Assembly (NCBI GenBank): GCA_965200535.1
Contig: CBDAUF010000002.1
Span: forward strand, 558,001-622,000
Direction: 5' to 3'
DNA from: MPNO01 sp965200535
GTDB taxonomy: Bacteria; Pseudomonadota; Alphaproteobacteria; MPNO01
Length of the DNA stretch: 64,000 nt
Below the pieces are notes generated by a model. The model was not told where the DNA came from. It made no database searches and worked only from the letters and a program-made list of their open reading frames with translations. A program made the position numbers and the translations under genes. Of the stretch, positions 24,347 through 32,673 are shown one piece after another; positions within the stretch are counted from its first letter, which is position 1; each line of letters begins with the position of its first letter.

Positions 24347-25204
24347 CTACTCGACCGGCGGTCCGTCGGACGCGATCTGACATCGGCGCAGAAGCCGGCG
24401 CTCTTCGGCGGGGAAGTCGGTCCGGGCGTGGGACGAGCAGAGATTGTCCCAGACCAGCAGGTCGCCCGGCGTCCAGACGTGCTCGTAGACGAAGTCCTTG
24501 CGCTCTGAGATGTCGAACATCTCGGCCAGAAGTTCGTCGCTTTCCTGTTCCGCCAGACCGTCGATCCGCATGGTCATCAGCCGGTCGACATAGAGCGCGG
24601 TGCGTCCGCTCTCCGGGTGGGTGATGCAGACCGGATGGGCGAAACCGTCCAGGGTGCCGGTTTCGCGGCCCTTGCCTTCGCGGCTGTTGTAGACAACGTA
24701 GTCGTAGAGGTGATAGGCGGTCCGGCCCCTGACCTGCGCCCTGATCCGCTCCGGCAAGGCCTCGTAGGCGAGGTAGTGGTTGGCGAACAAGGTGTTGCCG
24801 CCGCGGCTCGGCACCTCGATCGCGTAGAGCATGGTGCCCCGGTTGGGCACCGGCTTGAAGATGGTGTCATGGTGGAAATACATCTCGCCGTCCGGCAGCG
24901 AGCCGATCGGCTTGCCGTCCACGCGGATGTTGGAAATCAGCATCATCGCATCGTCGACCGTGGCGCCGTCTTCGGGCCGTTCTTCCTTCGGCCGGGGGCG
25001 CGCTCCGATCCTGCCGAAGACCCCGCCGAAGCGAAGCTGCTGTTCCTGTGTCAGGCCGGGCGCCCGGAAAAGCAGCACGATGTGGTCGCGCCATGCGGCG
25101 CGCAGCGCCCGGGCGGTGTCCGCGGCGATCGGCGCCGATACGTCGAGGCCCACGATTTCGGCGCCGAGGGCGTCCGAAAGCGGCCTGATTTCGAAGCTCT
25201 GCAC
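24347..25204 (-). CDS. TauD/TfdA family 2-oxoglutarate-dependent dioxygenase
   Basis: A 285-residue Fe(II)/2-oxoglutarate dioxygenase. The iron ligands are H-x-D in YFHHDTIF near residue 108 and a distal histidine in LLVWDNLCSSHARTDFP near residue 257, followed by an arginine that should bind 2-oxoglutarate (RRLLRR). Family members release sulfite from taurine, cleave 2,4-D ethers or hydroxylate other substrates; nothing here fixes which. GTG 25204 is preferred over the longer frame because GGAGAGGCGGG precedes it and the protein then opens QSFEIRPLSDALGAEI. It is convergent with the DUF427 gene, with 7 bases between stops. Confidence 0.88.
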   Translation of the reverse strand: MQSFEIRPLSDALGAEIVGLDVSAPIAADTARALRAAWRDHIVLLFRAPGLTQEQQLRFGGVFGRIGARPRPKEERPEDGATVDDAMMLISNIRVDGKPIGSLPDGEMYFHHDTIFKPVPNRGTMLYAIEVPSRGGNTLFANHYLAYEALPERIRAQVRGRTAYHLYDYVVYNSREGKGRETGTLDGFAHPVCITHPESGRTALYVDRLMTMRIDGLAEQESDELLAEMFDISERKDFVYEHVWTPGDLLVWDNLCSSHARTDFPAEERRLLRRCQIASDGPPVE

Positions 25205-25290
25205 CCCGCCTCTCCCTTCGCGTCCGGGAACCGGAATGATGGCGCGGCGGCGGTACCGGCGCAACGGCTATCGGCCTCACCCGGCAGCGC

Positions 25291-26187
25291 TCAGCCGTGT
25301 GCCGGACGGTGCTTCGCCTCGAGCCGGACCATGGTGACGATCCCGGCCAGGATGACCGCGCCGCCGATCCATACCCAGACATCGGGGAATTCGGAAAAGA
25401 CGATCAGCCCGATCAACGCCGAGAAGATGAGCCGGGTGAACTCGAAGGGCAGCACCGTCGTCGCATCCGCTGCCTTGTAGGCGCGGGCGAGCGCCCGCTG
25501 GGTGAGGGTCCCGGCGAAGCCGATGCCGAGCAGGACGGCGACCGCCTCGAGGCTCGGCATCGTCCAGACGAAAAGCGCCGGGACGAGGGAAGCCGGAACG
25601 AAGATCACCATCTGCCACGTCGCCATCGCGTCGGGCCGCTCGGTGCGGGCCAGCGACTTCATCGTGATCGCGACCCCGGCCATGGCGAAGACGCCGAAGA
25701 ATGCCATGAGCGCGCCGGTCGAGACCTCCACCATGCCCGGTCTGAGGATGATCAGGGCGCCGACGAAACCCAGGATCACCGCCGACCAACGGCGCCCGTA
25801 GGCCGCCTCGCGCAGGATGAGGATTGCCGCAGCGGAGGCGAAGATCGGCCGCGTGGTGATAATCGCGGCGATCTCTCCGAGCGAGTCCAGGGTGATGGCG
25901 GTAAAGATCAGATAGGCTGCGAGCAGGCCGAAGAAGGCGCGCGCGAGATGCATTCCGAAGCGCCGGGTGTACAGGCCTTTCAGGCCGGATCGGTGGAGCC
26001 ACGGGAGCAGGAACAGCATGCCGAACACGCTGCGCAGGAAGACGATCTCGAAGGCGTGGATTTCGTCCGAGACGTAGCGGATCAGCGTCGCCATGACCGC
26101 CCACGAGGCGGTCGAGCCCATCATCCAAACGGCGCCCCGGATCGGCGCGGGGACCGCGGCCATGCGCCGCGCGAGATCAGACCGCAT
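25291..26187 (-). CDS. EamA/DMT superfamily transporter
   Basis: A 298-residue inner-membrane protein with ten hydrophobic segments arranged as two EamA repeats (about residues 18-150 and 160-290). The first repeat ends with FASAAAILILREAAYGRRW and ALIILRPG, the typical EamA LxExxxxxxxxGxxxIxxG pattern; the second ends FSEFPDVWVWIGGAVILAG. Such carriers export metabolites, often amino acids or purines. It lies 87 bases downstream of the tauD start region on the same strand and 63 bases after the glycosylase gene. Substrate unknown. Confidence 0.87.
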   Translation of the reverse strand: MRSDLARRMAAVPAPIRGAVWMMGSTASWAVMATLIRYVSDEIHAFEIVFLRSVFGMLFLLPWLHRSGLKGLYTRRFGMHLARAFFGLLAAYLIFTAITLDSLGEIAAIITTRPIFASAAAILILREAAYGRRWSAVILGFVGALIILRPGMVEVSTGALMAFFGVFAMAGVAITMKSLARTERPDAMATWQMVIFVPASLVPALFVWTMPSLEAVAVLLGIGFAGTLTQRALARAYKAADATTVLPFEFTRLIFSALIGLIVFSEFPDVWVWIGGAVILAGIVTMVRLEAKHRPAHG

Positions 26188-26250
26188 CGATGCGCCGCCG
26201 CACCCCGGTATTCGTCGGCGGCCGGGCGGCCCGGCCGGATCCGCCCGGGA

Positions 26251-26922
26251 TCAAGACGCGCTCGCGATCGCGAGCACCACGCTGATGTGGGAGAGCGGGC
26301 GTCCGCTCTCTCTGGCCCAGGCGTTGAACGCCTTTTGCACCGCGGCTGCGGCGCGCTTCCCCCTGGGCGTTCCGTCATAGGCCCCGGTCCGGTTGAGCCC
26401 GCGGACCACGTCCGGCGTCAGGATGAAGCTGTCCCTCCCGGCCATGCGAAGGAACACCGCCGCCGAGTTGCCGCCGAGCTGCGAGAAACGCCGGGCGAGG
26501 TCGGCCCACAGCCCGACCGTGTCTTCTCCCGGCCAGTCAGCGATATAGTCGCCGAAGCAGCCGAATTCCTCCGCCACGCCGAGCATCGCTGCGGCGTTGT
26601 CCCGCGTCGCCCTGATCTTGCCCCAGTGCCGGATGATGCGCGTGTCGTTCATCAGGTTTTCCAGCGCCTCGTCGTCCATCGCACGGACCGCCGCCGGATC
26701 GAAGCCGCAAAACACCTCCTCGAAGGCGGGCCAGCGGTCGTCCACAACCCGGTGTCTGATGCCGGCGCGGAAGACGCGCCGCGACATCAGGGACAGGTAG
26801 CGGTCGTCCGGGATGCGCCGCAGCGCTGCGGGCGGCGAGACGTCGGGCATGCGTTCGGCGAGCGCCTGCGCGCCGCCGGCGCGGCTCTCCGCCTCGGCCA
26901 GGATTTCGGCGAACGGCGTCAT
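26251..26922 (-). CDS. DNA-3-methyladenine glycosylase I family protein
   Basis: A 223-residue protein of the Tag-like helix-hairpin-helix glycosylase family, base-excision repair of alkylated DNA. It has the RYLSLMSRRVFRAGIRHRVV segment near residue 45, LMNDTRIIRHWGKIRATRDNA near residue 88, and a C-terminal SFILTPDVVRGLNRTGAYDG. The N-terminal Cys and C-terminal His-x3-His-type zinc ligands of classical Tag are not present, so it belongs to a divergent subgroup and its activity is uncertain. ATG 26922 overlaps the stop of the CitE-like gene (ATGA), implying coupling with an unrelated metabolic enzyme. Confidence 0.75.
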   Translation of the reverse strand: MTPFAEILAEAESRAGGAQALAERMPDVSPPAALRRIPDDRYLSLMSRRVFRAGIRHRVVDDRWPAFEEVFCGFDPAAVRAMDDEALENLMNDTRIIRHWGKIRATRDNAAAMLGVAEEFGCFGDYIADWPGEDTVGLWADLARRFSQLGGNSAAVFLRMAGRDSFILTPDVVRGLNRTGAYDGTPRGKRAAAAVQKAFNAWARESGRPLSHISVVLAIASAS

Positions 26923-27773
26923 CGCCCGAGCCGGTCGGCGATCGCCACCGCGCGGCGCATGGCGCGGAGCACCGGACGCTCGATCAGTTCGCCGTCGACG
27001 ACCAACAGCCCGGTCGCGCTCTCCGCGAACGCAGCGATGATCCGCCGGGCGCGCTCGATCTGTTCGGCGGAGGGGGAGAAGACCTCGTTGATCGCCGGGA
27101 TCTGGTCGGGATGGATCGCCGCCTTGCCGGTGAAGCCGAGCGCCGCGGCCGACCGCGCCTCGGCGGCGAGCCCCTCCGCGTCGTCGAGGTTGAGCCAGGG
27201 GACGTCCAGCAGGTCGAGCCCGGCCCGGGCGGCGGCGTGGACGACCGCCGAGCGCGCATAGAGCAGCGTTTCCCACGACTTCTCCGCGCGCAGGTCGGCC
27301 GACATGTCGACCGCGCCGAACAGGAGCGAGTCGATCCGCTCCGACGCCGCGGCGATGTCGTGAACGTTGGCGAGACCCTCCGCCGATTCGATGATCACGT
27401 GGTAGCGGATCCGCGCGCAGGCGCCGTCCAGTAACGCATCGTAAAGCCGGATTTCTGCCGCCGAGCCCACCTTCGCCAGCATCAGGGCGGGCGGCGGTGC
27501 GCTGCACGCCCGCAGCGCGAGAACGTCCTTGAGCCCGTCTTCGGTCGACAGCGGGTTGATGCGCACCATGCATTCGACGCCGCCGTCCGCCTCGCCGGCG
27601 AACAGGGCCAGCGTCCGTTCGCGGGCCTCCGCCTTGCGCGCCGGAGCCACCGCATCCTCGATATCGACGCAGACGATGTCGGCCCCCGAGGCGAGCGCCC
27701 GCGGGAACCGGTCGGGCCTCAACCCCGGTACGAACAGCAGGCTGCGGCGGGGCCGCGGTTCGGTATCGCTCAC
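26919..27773 (-). CDS. HpcH/HpaI/CitE family CoA lyase-like protein
   Basis: A 284-residue member of the CitE-like branch, related to citrate lyase beta and malyl-CoA/citramalyl-CoA lyases. It begins RRSLLFVPGLRPDRFPRAL, has DIVCVDIEDAVAP near residue 35 with the acidic metal ligand, IIESAEGLANV near residue 140 with the Glu ligand, and GAVDMSADLRAE. GKAAIHPDQIPAINEVFSPS near residue 225 is the family's C-terminal signature. Start GTG 27773 is preceded by GAGGAGCCCGAG. Substrate cannot be fixed without its CoA-binding lid; malyl-, citramalyl- or beta-methylmalyl-CoA are candidates. Confidence 0.85.
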   Translation of the reverse strand: MSDTEPRPRRSLLFVPGLRPDRFPRALASGADIVCVDIEDAVAPARKAEARERTLALFAGEADGGVECMVRINPLSTEDGLKDVLALRACSAPPPALMLAKVGSAAEIRLYDALLDGACARIRYHVIIESAEGLANVHDIAAASERIDSLLFGAVDMSADLRAEKSWETLLYARSAVVHAAARAGLDLLDVPWLNLDDAEGLAAEARSAAALGFTGKAAIHPDQIPAINEVFSPSAEQIERARRIIAAFAESATGLLVVDGELIERPVLRAMRRAVAIADRLGR

Positions 27774-27896
27774 CTCGGGCTCCTCATCCAGGTCGCAGGG
27801 ACGGCGCGCAGGCGCAAGATTGCACCCGGCCGAAATTCTGGCAAGGCGACGGCGAAGCTGCGATGATCGGCCATCGGCAACCGCCCGGAGGGCGCG

Positions 27897-28376
27897 ATGT
27901 TTTCGGTCGAGCGCAGCGTGCCGGTCAACGCCAACTTGGCCCCCGACGCCCCCCGCCTGTCGCGGCGCCATGTCTGGCTCGGTCTGAAGCTCAAGGCGGA
28001 GGATGCGGTCCCGTTCGTCCCGGCGATGACCTACTGCAAGGTGACCGGGCGGTTCGAGAACGGGCTGTTCCGCGACATCGTCTTCAACGGCGAGCCGATG
28101 GCGGAGAAGATCGTGTTCTACCCGGAAGAACGGGTGGAGTTCATCCGCACCGCGGGCATCGAAACGGGAACCATCGTCAACGAGATCCTCGAGGACGCCG
28201 ACGGCGGGCTCGGCCTCCGTTTCGCCTTCACCCTCGAACGGGAGGGGCTGGAACATGGCAGCGCCGCGGAAAGGGCTTTCGCCGACGGCATGGCGCGCGG
28301 TTACCTGGTCGCCGTCCAGGCGACGATCGACGAGATCCGCAAGCGGGTGCGGGAGGGGGTCATCGCGGCGGGGTAG
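27897..28376 (+). CDS. AtaL-like SRPBCC family protein (DUF1857)
   Basis: A 159-residue protein with the START/SRPBCC-like AtaL fold: RRHVWLGLKLKAEDAVPFVPAM near residues 23-44, the strand pattern RFENGLFRDIVFNGEPMAEKI, and a long C-terminal helix. Members bind hydrophobic ligands; the name comes from a fungal gene with no firm biochemistry. ATG 27897 follows GGAGGGCGCG. It is divergent from the CitE-like gene (123-base gap) and its stop lies 6 bases from the convergent MFS gene. Confidence 0.7.
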   Translation: MFSVERSVPVNANLAPDAPRLSRRHVWLGLKLKAEDAVPFVPAMTYCKVTGRFENGLFRDIVFNGEPMAEKIVFYPEERVEFIRTAGIETGTIVNEILEDADGGLGLRFAFTLEREGLEHGSAAERAFADGMARGYLVAVQATIDEIRKRVREGVIAAG

Positions 28377-28382
28377 GGCGCC

Positions 28383-29594
28383 CTACGGGGTTCTCCCCCG
28401 GTCGATCCGCGACAGCGCCCACGAGGCGGCGAGCCCGAGCAGAATCGTCGGTACGGCGAGCCAGTTCGCCCGCTCCCAGGAAACGAGCCCGCTGACCAGG
28501 GCGGCAAGGATCGGCGGGCCGATCAACTGGCCGAACATCAGGGTCTGGCTGATCAGCCCGACGCAGGTCGAGGCGAGGCCGGGGGCGGCGGCGAGGGCGC
28601 CGGTGCGCGCGAGCACGGCCGGCGGAATCAGCCCGCCGACGAACGGCATCAGGATGGCCAGTGTCAAACGGAGCCCCGGGTCGATGTCGTCGGCGAAAAT
28701 TCCCGGTATGCAGACGAGCATGCCGAGATAGGCGAGGGCGATCACCCGCGCGGCGGACCAGCCGCGCCGGATCAGCCAGCCGCCGAGAACGCAGCCAGGC
28801 GCGTTCGCGATCATCGTCGCCGCGACCCAGTAGGCGGCCGCGTCGTGCGCGAAGCCCTGCCGCTCGATCAGGAAGGTCGGGAGGAAGGCCGAGACGGTGA
28901 TATAGACCAGCGAGTAGGCCGTGAAGCAGAGCGCGAGCGTCGGCGGGCCGGGGCTCGCGACAGTCTTGCCGATAGCGGTGAGAATGGGCAGGCCGGGTCT
29001 CGCGCCGGTGGCGCTGCGCGCCCCGCGTGCGCCCCGCGTGGCGAGGCCGGCAGCCGCGATGGCGGCGACGGCTACCGCGCCGTTGAACTGCCAGAGCCCG
29101 CGCCACGAGGCGGCCTCGATCATCACCGGCGAGATCACCACCATGCCGGCGAGCCCCACCGGCATGTAGAAGGCCCACAGCCCGAGTGCGATCGAGCGGT
29201 CGCGTTCGCGGCAGAAGGCGCCGATCAGGGTCGGGCCGGCGGTCAGCACCATGATGTAGCCGCATCCCTCGATCAGCCGCGTGGCGACAAGGGCCGCCCC
29301 GGTTCCGACGAGGCTGCCGAGCATGGTGCCGACAACGATCACCGCCATCCCGGACAGCATGATCCGGCGGTGTCCGAGCCGGTCGGCAACGAAACCCCAG
29401 ATCATGCCGGTCGCGACGCCGACGGCGGCGAGCGCCGAGATCACCCAGCCGGCCTCCACCAGGGTGAGGCCGAGATCGGCGCGCAGCGTCGGCAGCGCCG
29501 CCGGCAGCTTGCCGATCTGGAAGGTGGCGACGATACCGGCGACGGTGATCAGCCCGACCGCCGGCCAGGACGTTGTTGGACTGGTGTCGTTCAT
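28383..29594 (-). CDS. MFS transporter
   Basis: A 403-residue major facilitator superfamily carrier with 12 predicted transmembrane segments. The loop between helices 2 and 3 carries GFVADRLGHRRIM, the MFS signature. ATG 29594 is taken as start; GTG 29612 six codons earlier is equally open. It lies 54-72 bases after the SMP-30 lactonase gene on the same strand, so the pair may import or export a sugar acid or lactone. Specificity cannot be read from sequence. Confidence 0.85.
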   Translation of the reverse strand: MNDTSPTTSWPAVGLITVAGIVATFQIGKLPAALPTLRADLGLTLVEAGWVISALAAVGVATGMIWGFVADRLGHRRIMLSGMAVIVVGTMLGSLVGTGAALVATRLIEGCGYIMVLTAGPTLIGAFCRERDRSIALGLWAFYMPVGLAGMVVISPVMIEAASWRGLWQFNGAVAVAAIAAAGLATRGARGARSATGARPGLPILTAIGKTVASPGPPTLALCFTAYSLVYITVSAFLPTFLIERQGFAHDAAAYWVAATMIANAPGCVLGGWLIRRGWSAARVIALAYLGMLVCIPGIFADDIDPGLRLTLAILMPFVGGLIPPAVLARTGALAAAPGLASTCVGLISQTLMFGQLIGPPILAALVSGLVSWERANWLAVPTILLGLAASWALSRIDRGRTP

Positions 29595-29666
29595 GGGGGT
29601 TCCCGCAGACACCGGCCGGTGCGGACAGGCGCGAAGCGGCGCGCGAAGGCCGCCTTCCCCTGTCGG

Positions 29667-30545
29667 TCAGGCGCCGAAGACCGGCTCCGGCAGGCCGCGC
29701 ACGCCGGGGTCCACGGCGAACACCGCGCCCGCGAGCGGCTGTTCGGCCAGCGCCGCCCGATCCATGCGAAGCGAGGCGGTGGTGATGTAGAGCGTATCGA
29801 GGTTCTCGCCGCCGAACGCGCACGACGTGACCTGCGGCACCGGCAGTTCGATCACCCGGTCCAGCCTGCCGTCCGGTGCGAAGCGGCTTACCCGGCCGCC
29901 GAACATGTGGGCGCACCAGACGAATCCCTCGGCATCGACCGTGGCCCCGTCCGGAACGCCGGCGTCCTCTCCGATCGTGGCGAAGACGCGCCGGTTCTCC
30001 ATCGCGCCGGCCCCGAGGTCGAAATCGAACGCCCAGATCTCGCGGCTGTAACTGTCGGTGAAATACATCAGGCTGCTGTCCGGGCTCCAGCACAGCGCGT
30101 TGGGCACCTGAATCTCGCGCACGAGGGGGCTGGCGCCGCCGTCCCGGTCGATGCGGTACAGCGTGCCGACCGGACGGTGGCCGGGATCGTTCATCGTTCC
30201 CACCCAGAACCGGCCGGCGCTGTCGACCTTGCCGTCGTTCATCCGGTTCCGGTTGAAGCGGCCCTCGCCCTCGGGGTCGCAGATGGGTTCGATGGATCCG
30301 GTCTCGAGGTCGATATAGTGGGCGCCGGTGCGCAGCCCGGCGACCAGCCGCCCCGCCCCGGCGAGGCCGATCGATCCGATCTCGGTCTCGATGAGCCAGT
30401 GTCTGCGCTCCCCGGTCGCCGGGTCGAGCCGGTGGACCGTCGGGTTGTTGATGTCCACCCAGTAAAGCGCGGCCTCGTCCGGCGACCAGATCGGGCTTTC
30501 GCCCAGGATTGCGTTGCCGTCCGCGACGACCTCGGGTTTGCTCAT
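29667..30545 (-). CDS. SMP-30/gluconolactonase/LRE family lactonase
   Basis: A 292-residue six-bladed beta-propeller hydrolase. The family motifs are LGESPIWSPDEAALYWVDIN near residues 13-32, the metal-ligand region RMNDGKVDSAGRFWVGTMND near residues 96-115, VPNALCWSPDSSLMYFTDSY near residues 142-161, and PDGATVDAEGFVWCA near residue 195. It should hydrolyse an aldonolactone using a divalent metal. ATG 30545 is preferred over 30554 because GGGAGG then has a 9-base spacing. Divergent from the SDR at 30648 and upstream of an MFS transporter, it fits a small sugar-acid pathway. Confidence 0.93.
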   Translation of the reverse strand: MSKPEVVADGNAILGESPIWSPDEAALYWVDINNPTVHRLDPATGERRHWLIETEIGSIGLAGAGRLVAGLRTGAHYIDLETGSIEPICDPEGEGRFNRNRMNDGKVDSAGRFWVGTMNDPGHRPVGTLYRIDRDGGASPLVREIQVPNALCWSPDSSLMYFTDSYSREIWAFDFDLGAGAMENRRVFATIGEDAGVPDGATVDAEGFVWCAHMFGGRVSRFAPDGRLDRVIELPVPQVTSCAFGGENLDTLYITTASLRMDRAALAEQPLAGAVFAVDPGVRGLPEPVFGA

Positions 30546-30647
30546 CCGGTTCATCCTCCCGCGGCCAGTATCGCACCCCGCTGCCCGTTGCGGTATCCTC
30601 CGGATCGATCGCATTCGCGCAGCGATTAGGAACAAGGGGAACGACGG

Positions 30648-31406
30648 ATGGGACGTCTCGACGGCCGGGTTGCCATCGTCACAGGTGCGGCGCAGGGAAT
30701 CGGCGCCGCCTATGCAAAGCGGTTCGCCGAAGAGGGCGCGAAAGTCGCGATCTGCGACGTCAAGGACTGCACCAATGTCGTCAACACCATCACCCAGTCG
30801 GGCGGAGAGGCGCTCGGAATGGCGGTCGATGTGTCCGACGAAAACCAGGTGGCGGAAATGGTTGCCCGGACCGTCGAGGCCTGGGGCCGGGTCGACATCA
30901 TGGTGCCGAATGCAGCGGTCTTCGCGACCATCCAGCGGCGCTCGTTCCTCGACATCGGGGTCGAGGAATGGGACCGGCTGATGGCGGTCAACGTGCGCGG
31001 CGTATTCGTCTGCATCAAGGCGGTGGTGCCGCAGATGAAGGAACAGGGCTACGGCAAGATCGTCAACATTTCCTCCGGAACCGTCCAGGCGGGCGTTCCC
31101 TGGATGCTCCACTACGTGTCCTCCAAGGGTGCGGTCGATGCGATGACCCGCGCCGCGGCGCGCGAACTCGGCGATTTCGGTATCCGGGTCAATTCGATCG
31201 CGCCCGGCTTCACGATGAGCGAGCAGATCGAGGATCAGCGCGAGGAACTCCAGTTCAACATCGACATGAACCTCGCCGGACGCGCCTTCAAGCGCGACGA
31301 GATGCCCGACGATCTGCTGGGCACGATGGTTTTCCTCGCCTCGGCGGAAAGCGACTTCATGACCGGCCAGACCATTCTGGTCGACGGCGGTCTGGTCATG
31401 CACTGA
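30648..31406 (+). CDS. SDR family NAD(P)-dependent oxidoreductase
   Basis: A 252-residue classical short-chain dehydrogenase. The nucleotide-binding motif is TGAAQGIGAAY near residue 12, the structural motif is NAAVF near residue 88, the catalytic serine is in VNISSGT near residue 142, and the Tyr-x3-Lys is YVSSKG near residue 156. SQTILVDGGLV closes the protein in the usual way (GQTILVDGG). It is divergent from the SMP-30 lactonase with a 102-base gap, so it may oxidise the sugar that yields the lactone; that link is inference from position. Confidence 0.92.
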   Translation: MGRLDGRVAIVTGAAQGIGAAYAKRFAEEGAKVAICDVKDCTNVVNTITQSGGEALGMAVDVSDENQVAEMVARTVEAWGRVDIMVPNAAVFATIQRRSFLDIGVEEWDRLMAVNVRGVFVCIKAVVPQMKEQGYGKIVNISSGTVQAGVPWMLHYVSSKGAVDAMTRAAARELGDFGIRVNSIAPGFTMSEQIEDQREELQFNIDMNLAGRAFKRDEMPDDLLGTMVFLASAESDFMTGQTILVDGGLVMH

Positions 31407-31449
31407 CCGCCCGGCGGGCGAAACCGACGCGGCGCGGCCGACGGCGCCG

Positions 31450-32673
31450 ATGGCCGGACGCTCGGCCGGAGGCGCCCCGGCGGCGCGCGAGCCCGGGGCT
31501 GTCCTGTTCGCATCCCTGGTCGGTGTGACGCTGATTGGGCCGCTTTCCGTCCACCTTTTCTTTCCTGCGGTTCCGTTCGTCGGGCGGGCCTTCGCGGTCG
31601 ATGCCGGGACGGCGCAACTGGCCTTCAGCCTGTCGATGCTGTCGATGGCGATGGGCACGTTGGTTTACGGCGCGGTGTCGGACCGGATCGGGCGGCTGCC
31701 CACCCTGATCGGCGGACTCGCGCTGTTCTCCGGCGGCGCCGCCGTGGGTGCGGTGGCGCCCTCGGTCGAGGTGCTGATCGGCGGCCGCGTGCTGCAGGGG
31801 CTGGGCGCCGCCTGCGGCGTGGTTCTCGCGCGGACGATGGTGCGCGACGTCTACGGCGAGGAGCGGCTGCCCCAGATGATCGCTTACCTGACCACGGCCT
31901 ACGTCGTCGGACCGATGGTCGCACCCGCCATCGGCGGCGGGCTCGCGGACACGCTCGGCTGGCAGTCGATCATGATCGTTCCGGCAGTGTTCGGTCTGGC
32001 GACGATCCTGCTCGCGATCGTCGTGATCGGCGAGACGCAGCGCGGCGGACCGGCGCCGCGGACCGGAGTCGCGGACGGGTTCGGCCGGCTGCTCAGGCAG
32101 CGGCGCTTCGTCTTCCACCTGCTCAATCCGGCTTTCGGATCGGCTGCGTTCATGTCGCTCAACGCGGGCGCCGCCTACTTGATGATCGAAGTGCTGGAGC
32201 GGCCGGGGACCGAGTACGGCCTCTATTTCATGCTCGGGCCGCTCGGCTTCATGCTGGGCAATTTCGTGTCTGGCCGGCTCAGCGGGCGCTGGTCCGCGGG
32301 TTCGCTGATCGCGGCCGGCGCCGTGGTCTCGCTTGCCGGCGCTCTCTCCCTGGCGCCTGCGGCGTTCGGCTTTGCGCTCACGCCCCTGGCGCTGTTCGTC
32401 CCTTGTCTGGTGCTCTCGATCGGCCAGGGTCTGTCGATGCCCCAGGCACAGGCGGCGGCGATGTCCGCCGACCCGGCGCTGACCGGCACCGCCTCCGGCA
32501 TGGTGGTCTTCGCCCAGTTCCTGATGAGCGCCGTGCTCACCCAGGCGGTTGCCGCCGGTTACGACGGCACCGCCCTGCCGGTGATGCTGGCGGTTTCCGG
32601 CGCCGCGGCGGGGTCATGCCTGTTCGGCGTATTGTCGGTGCTGCACGACCGCAGGCGGGCGCCCGCCGGTTAG
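31450..32673 (+). CDS. Bcr/CflA-type multidrug MFS transporter
   Basis: A 407-residue 12-helix MFS exporter of the Bcr/CflA drug-resistance branch. Helix 1 opens LIGPLSVHLFFPAVPFVGRAF, the loop signature is GAVSDRIGRLPTLIGG near residue 70, and VLQGLGAACGVVLARTMVRD near residue 115 contains the branch-specific VLARTMVRD motif C region. It follows the SDR by 43 bases on the same strand. The last 4 bases overlap the convergent sulfatase stop. Confidence 0.9.
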   Translation: MAGRSAGGAPAAREPGAVLFASLVGVTLIGPLSVHLFFPAVPFVGRAFAVDAGTAQLAFSLSMLSMAMGTLVYGAVSDRIGRLPTLIGGLALFSGGAAVGAVAPSVEVLIGGRVLQGLGAACGVVLARTMVRDVYGEERLPQMIAYLTTAYVVGPMVAPAIGGGLADTLGWQSIMIVPAVFGLATILLAIVVIGETQRGGPAPRTGVADGFGRLLRQRRFVFHLLNPAFGSAAFMSLNAGAAYLMIEVLERPGTEYGLYFMLGPLGFMLGNFVSGRLSGRWSAGSLIAAGAVVSLAGALSLAPAAFGFALTPLALFVPCLVLSIGQGLSMPQAQAAAMSADPALTGTASGMVVFAQFLMSAVLTQAVAAGYDGTALPVMLAVSGAAAGSCLFGVLSVLHDRRRAPAG

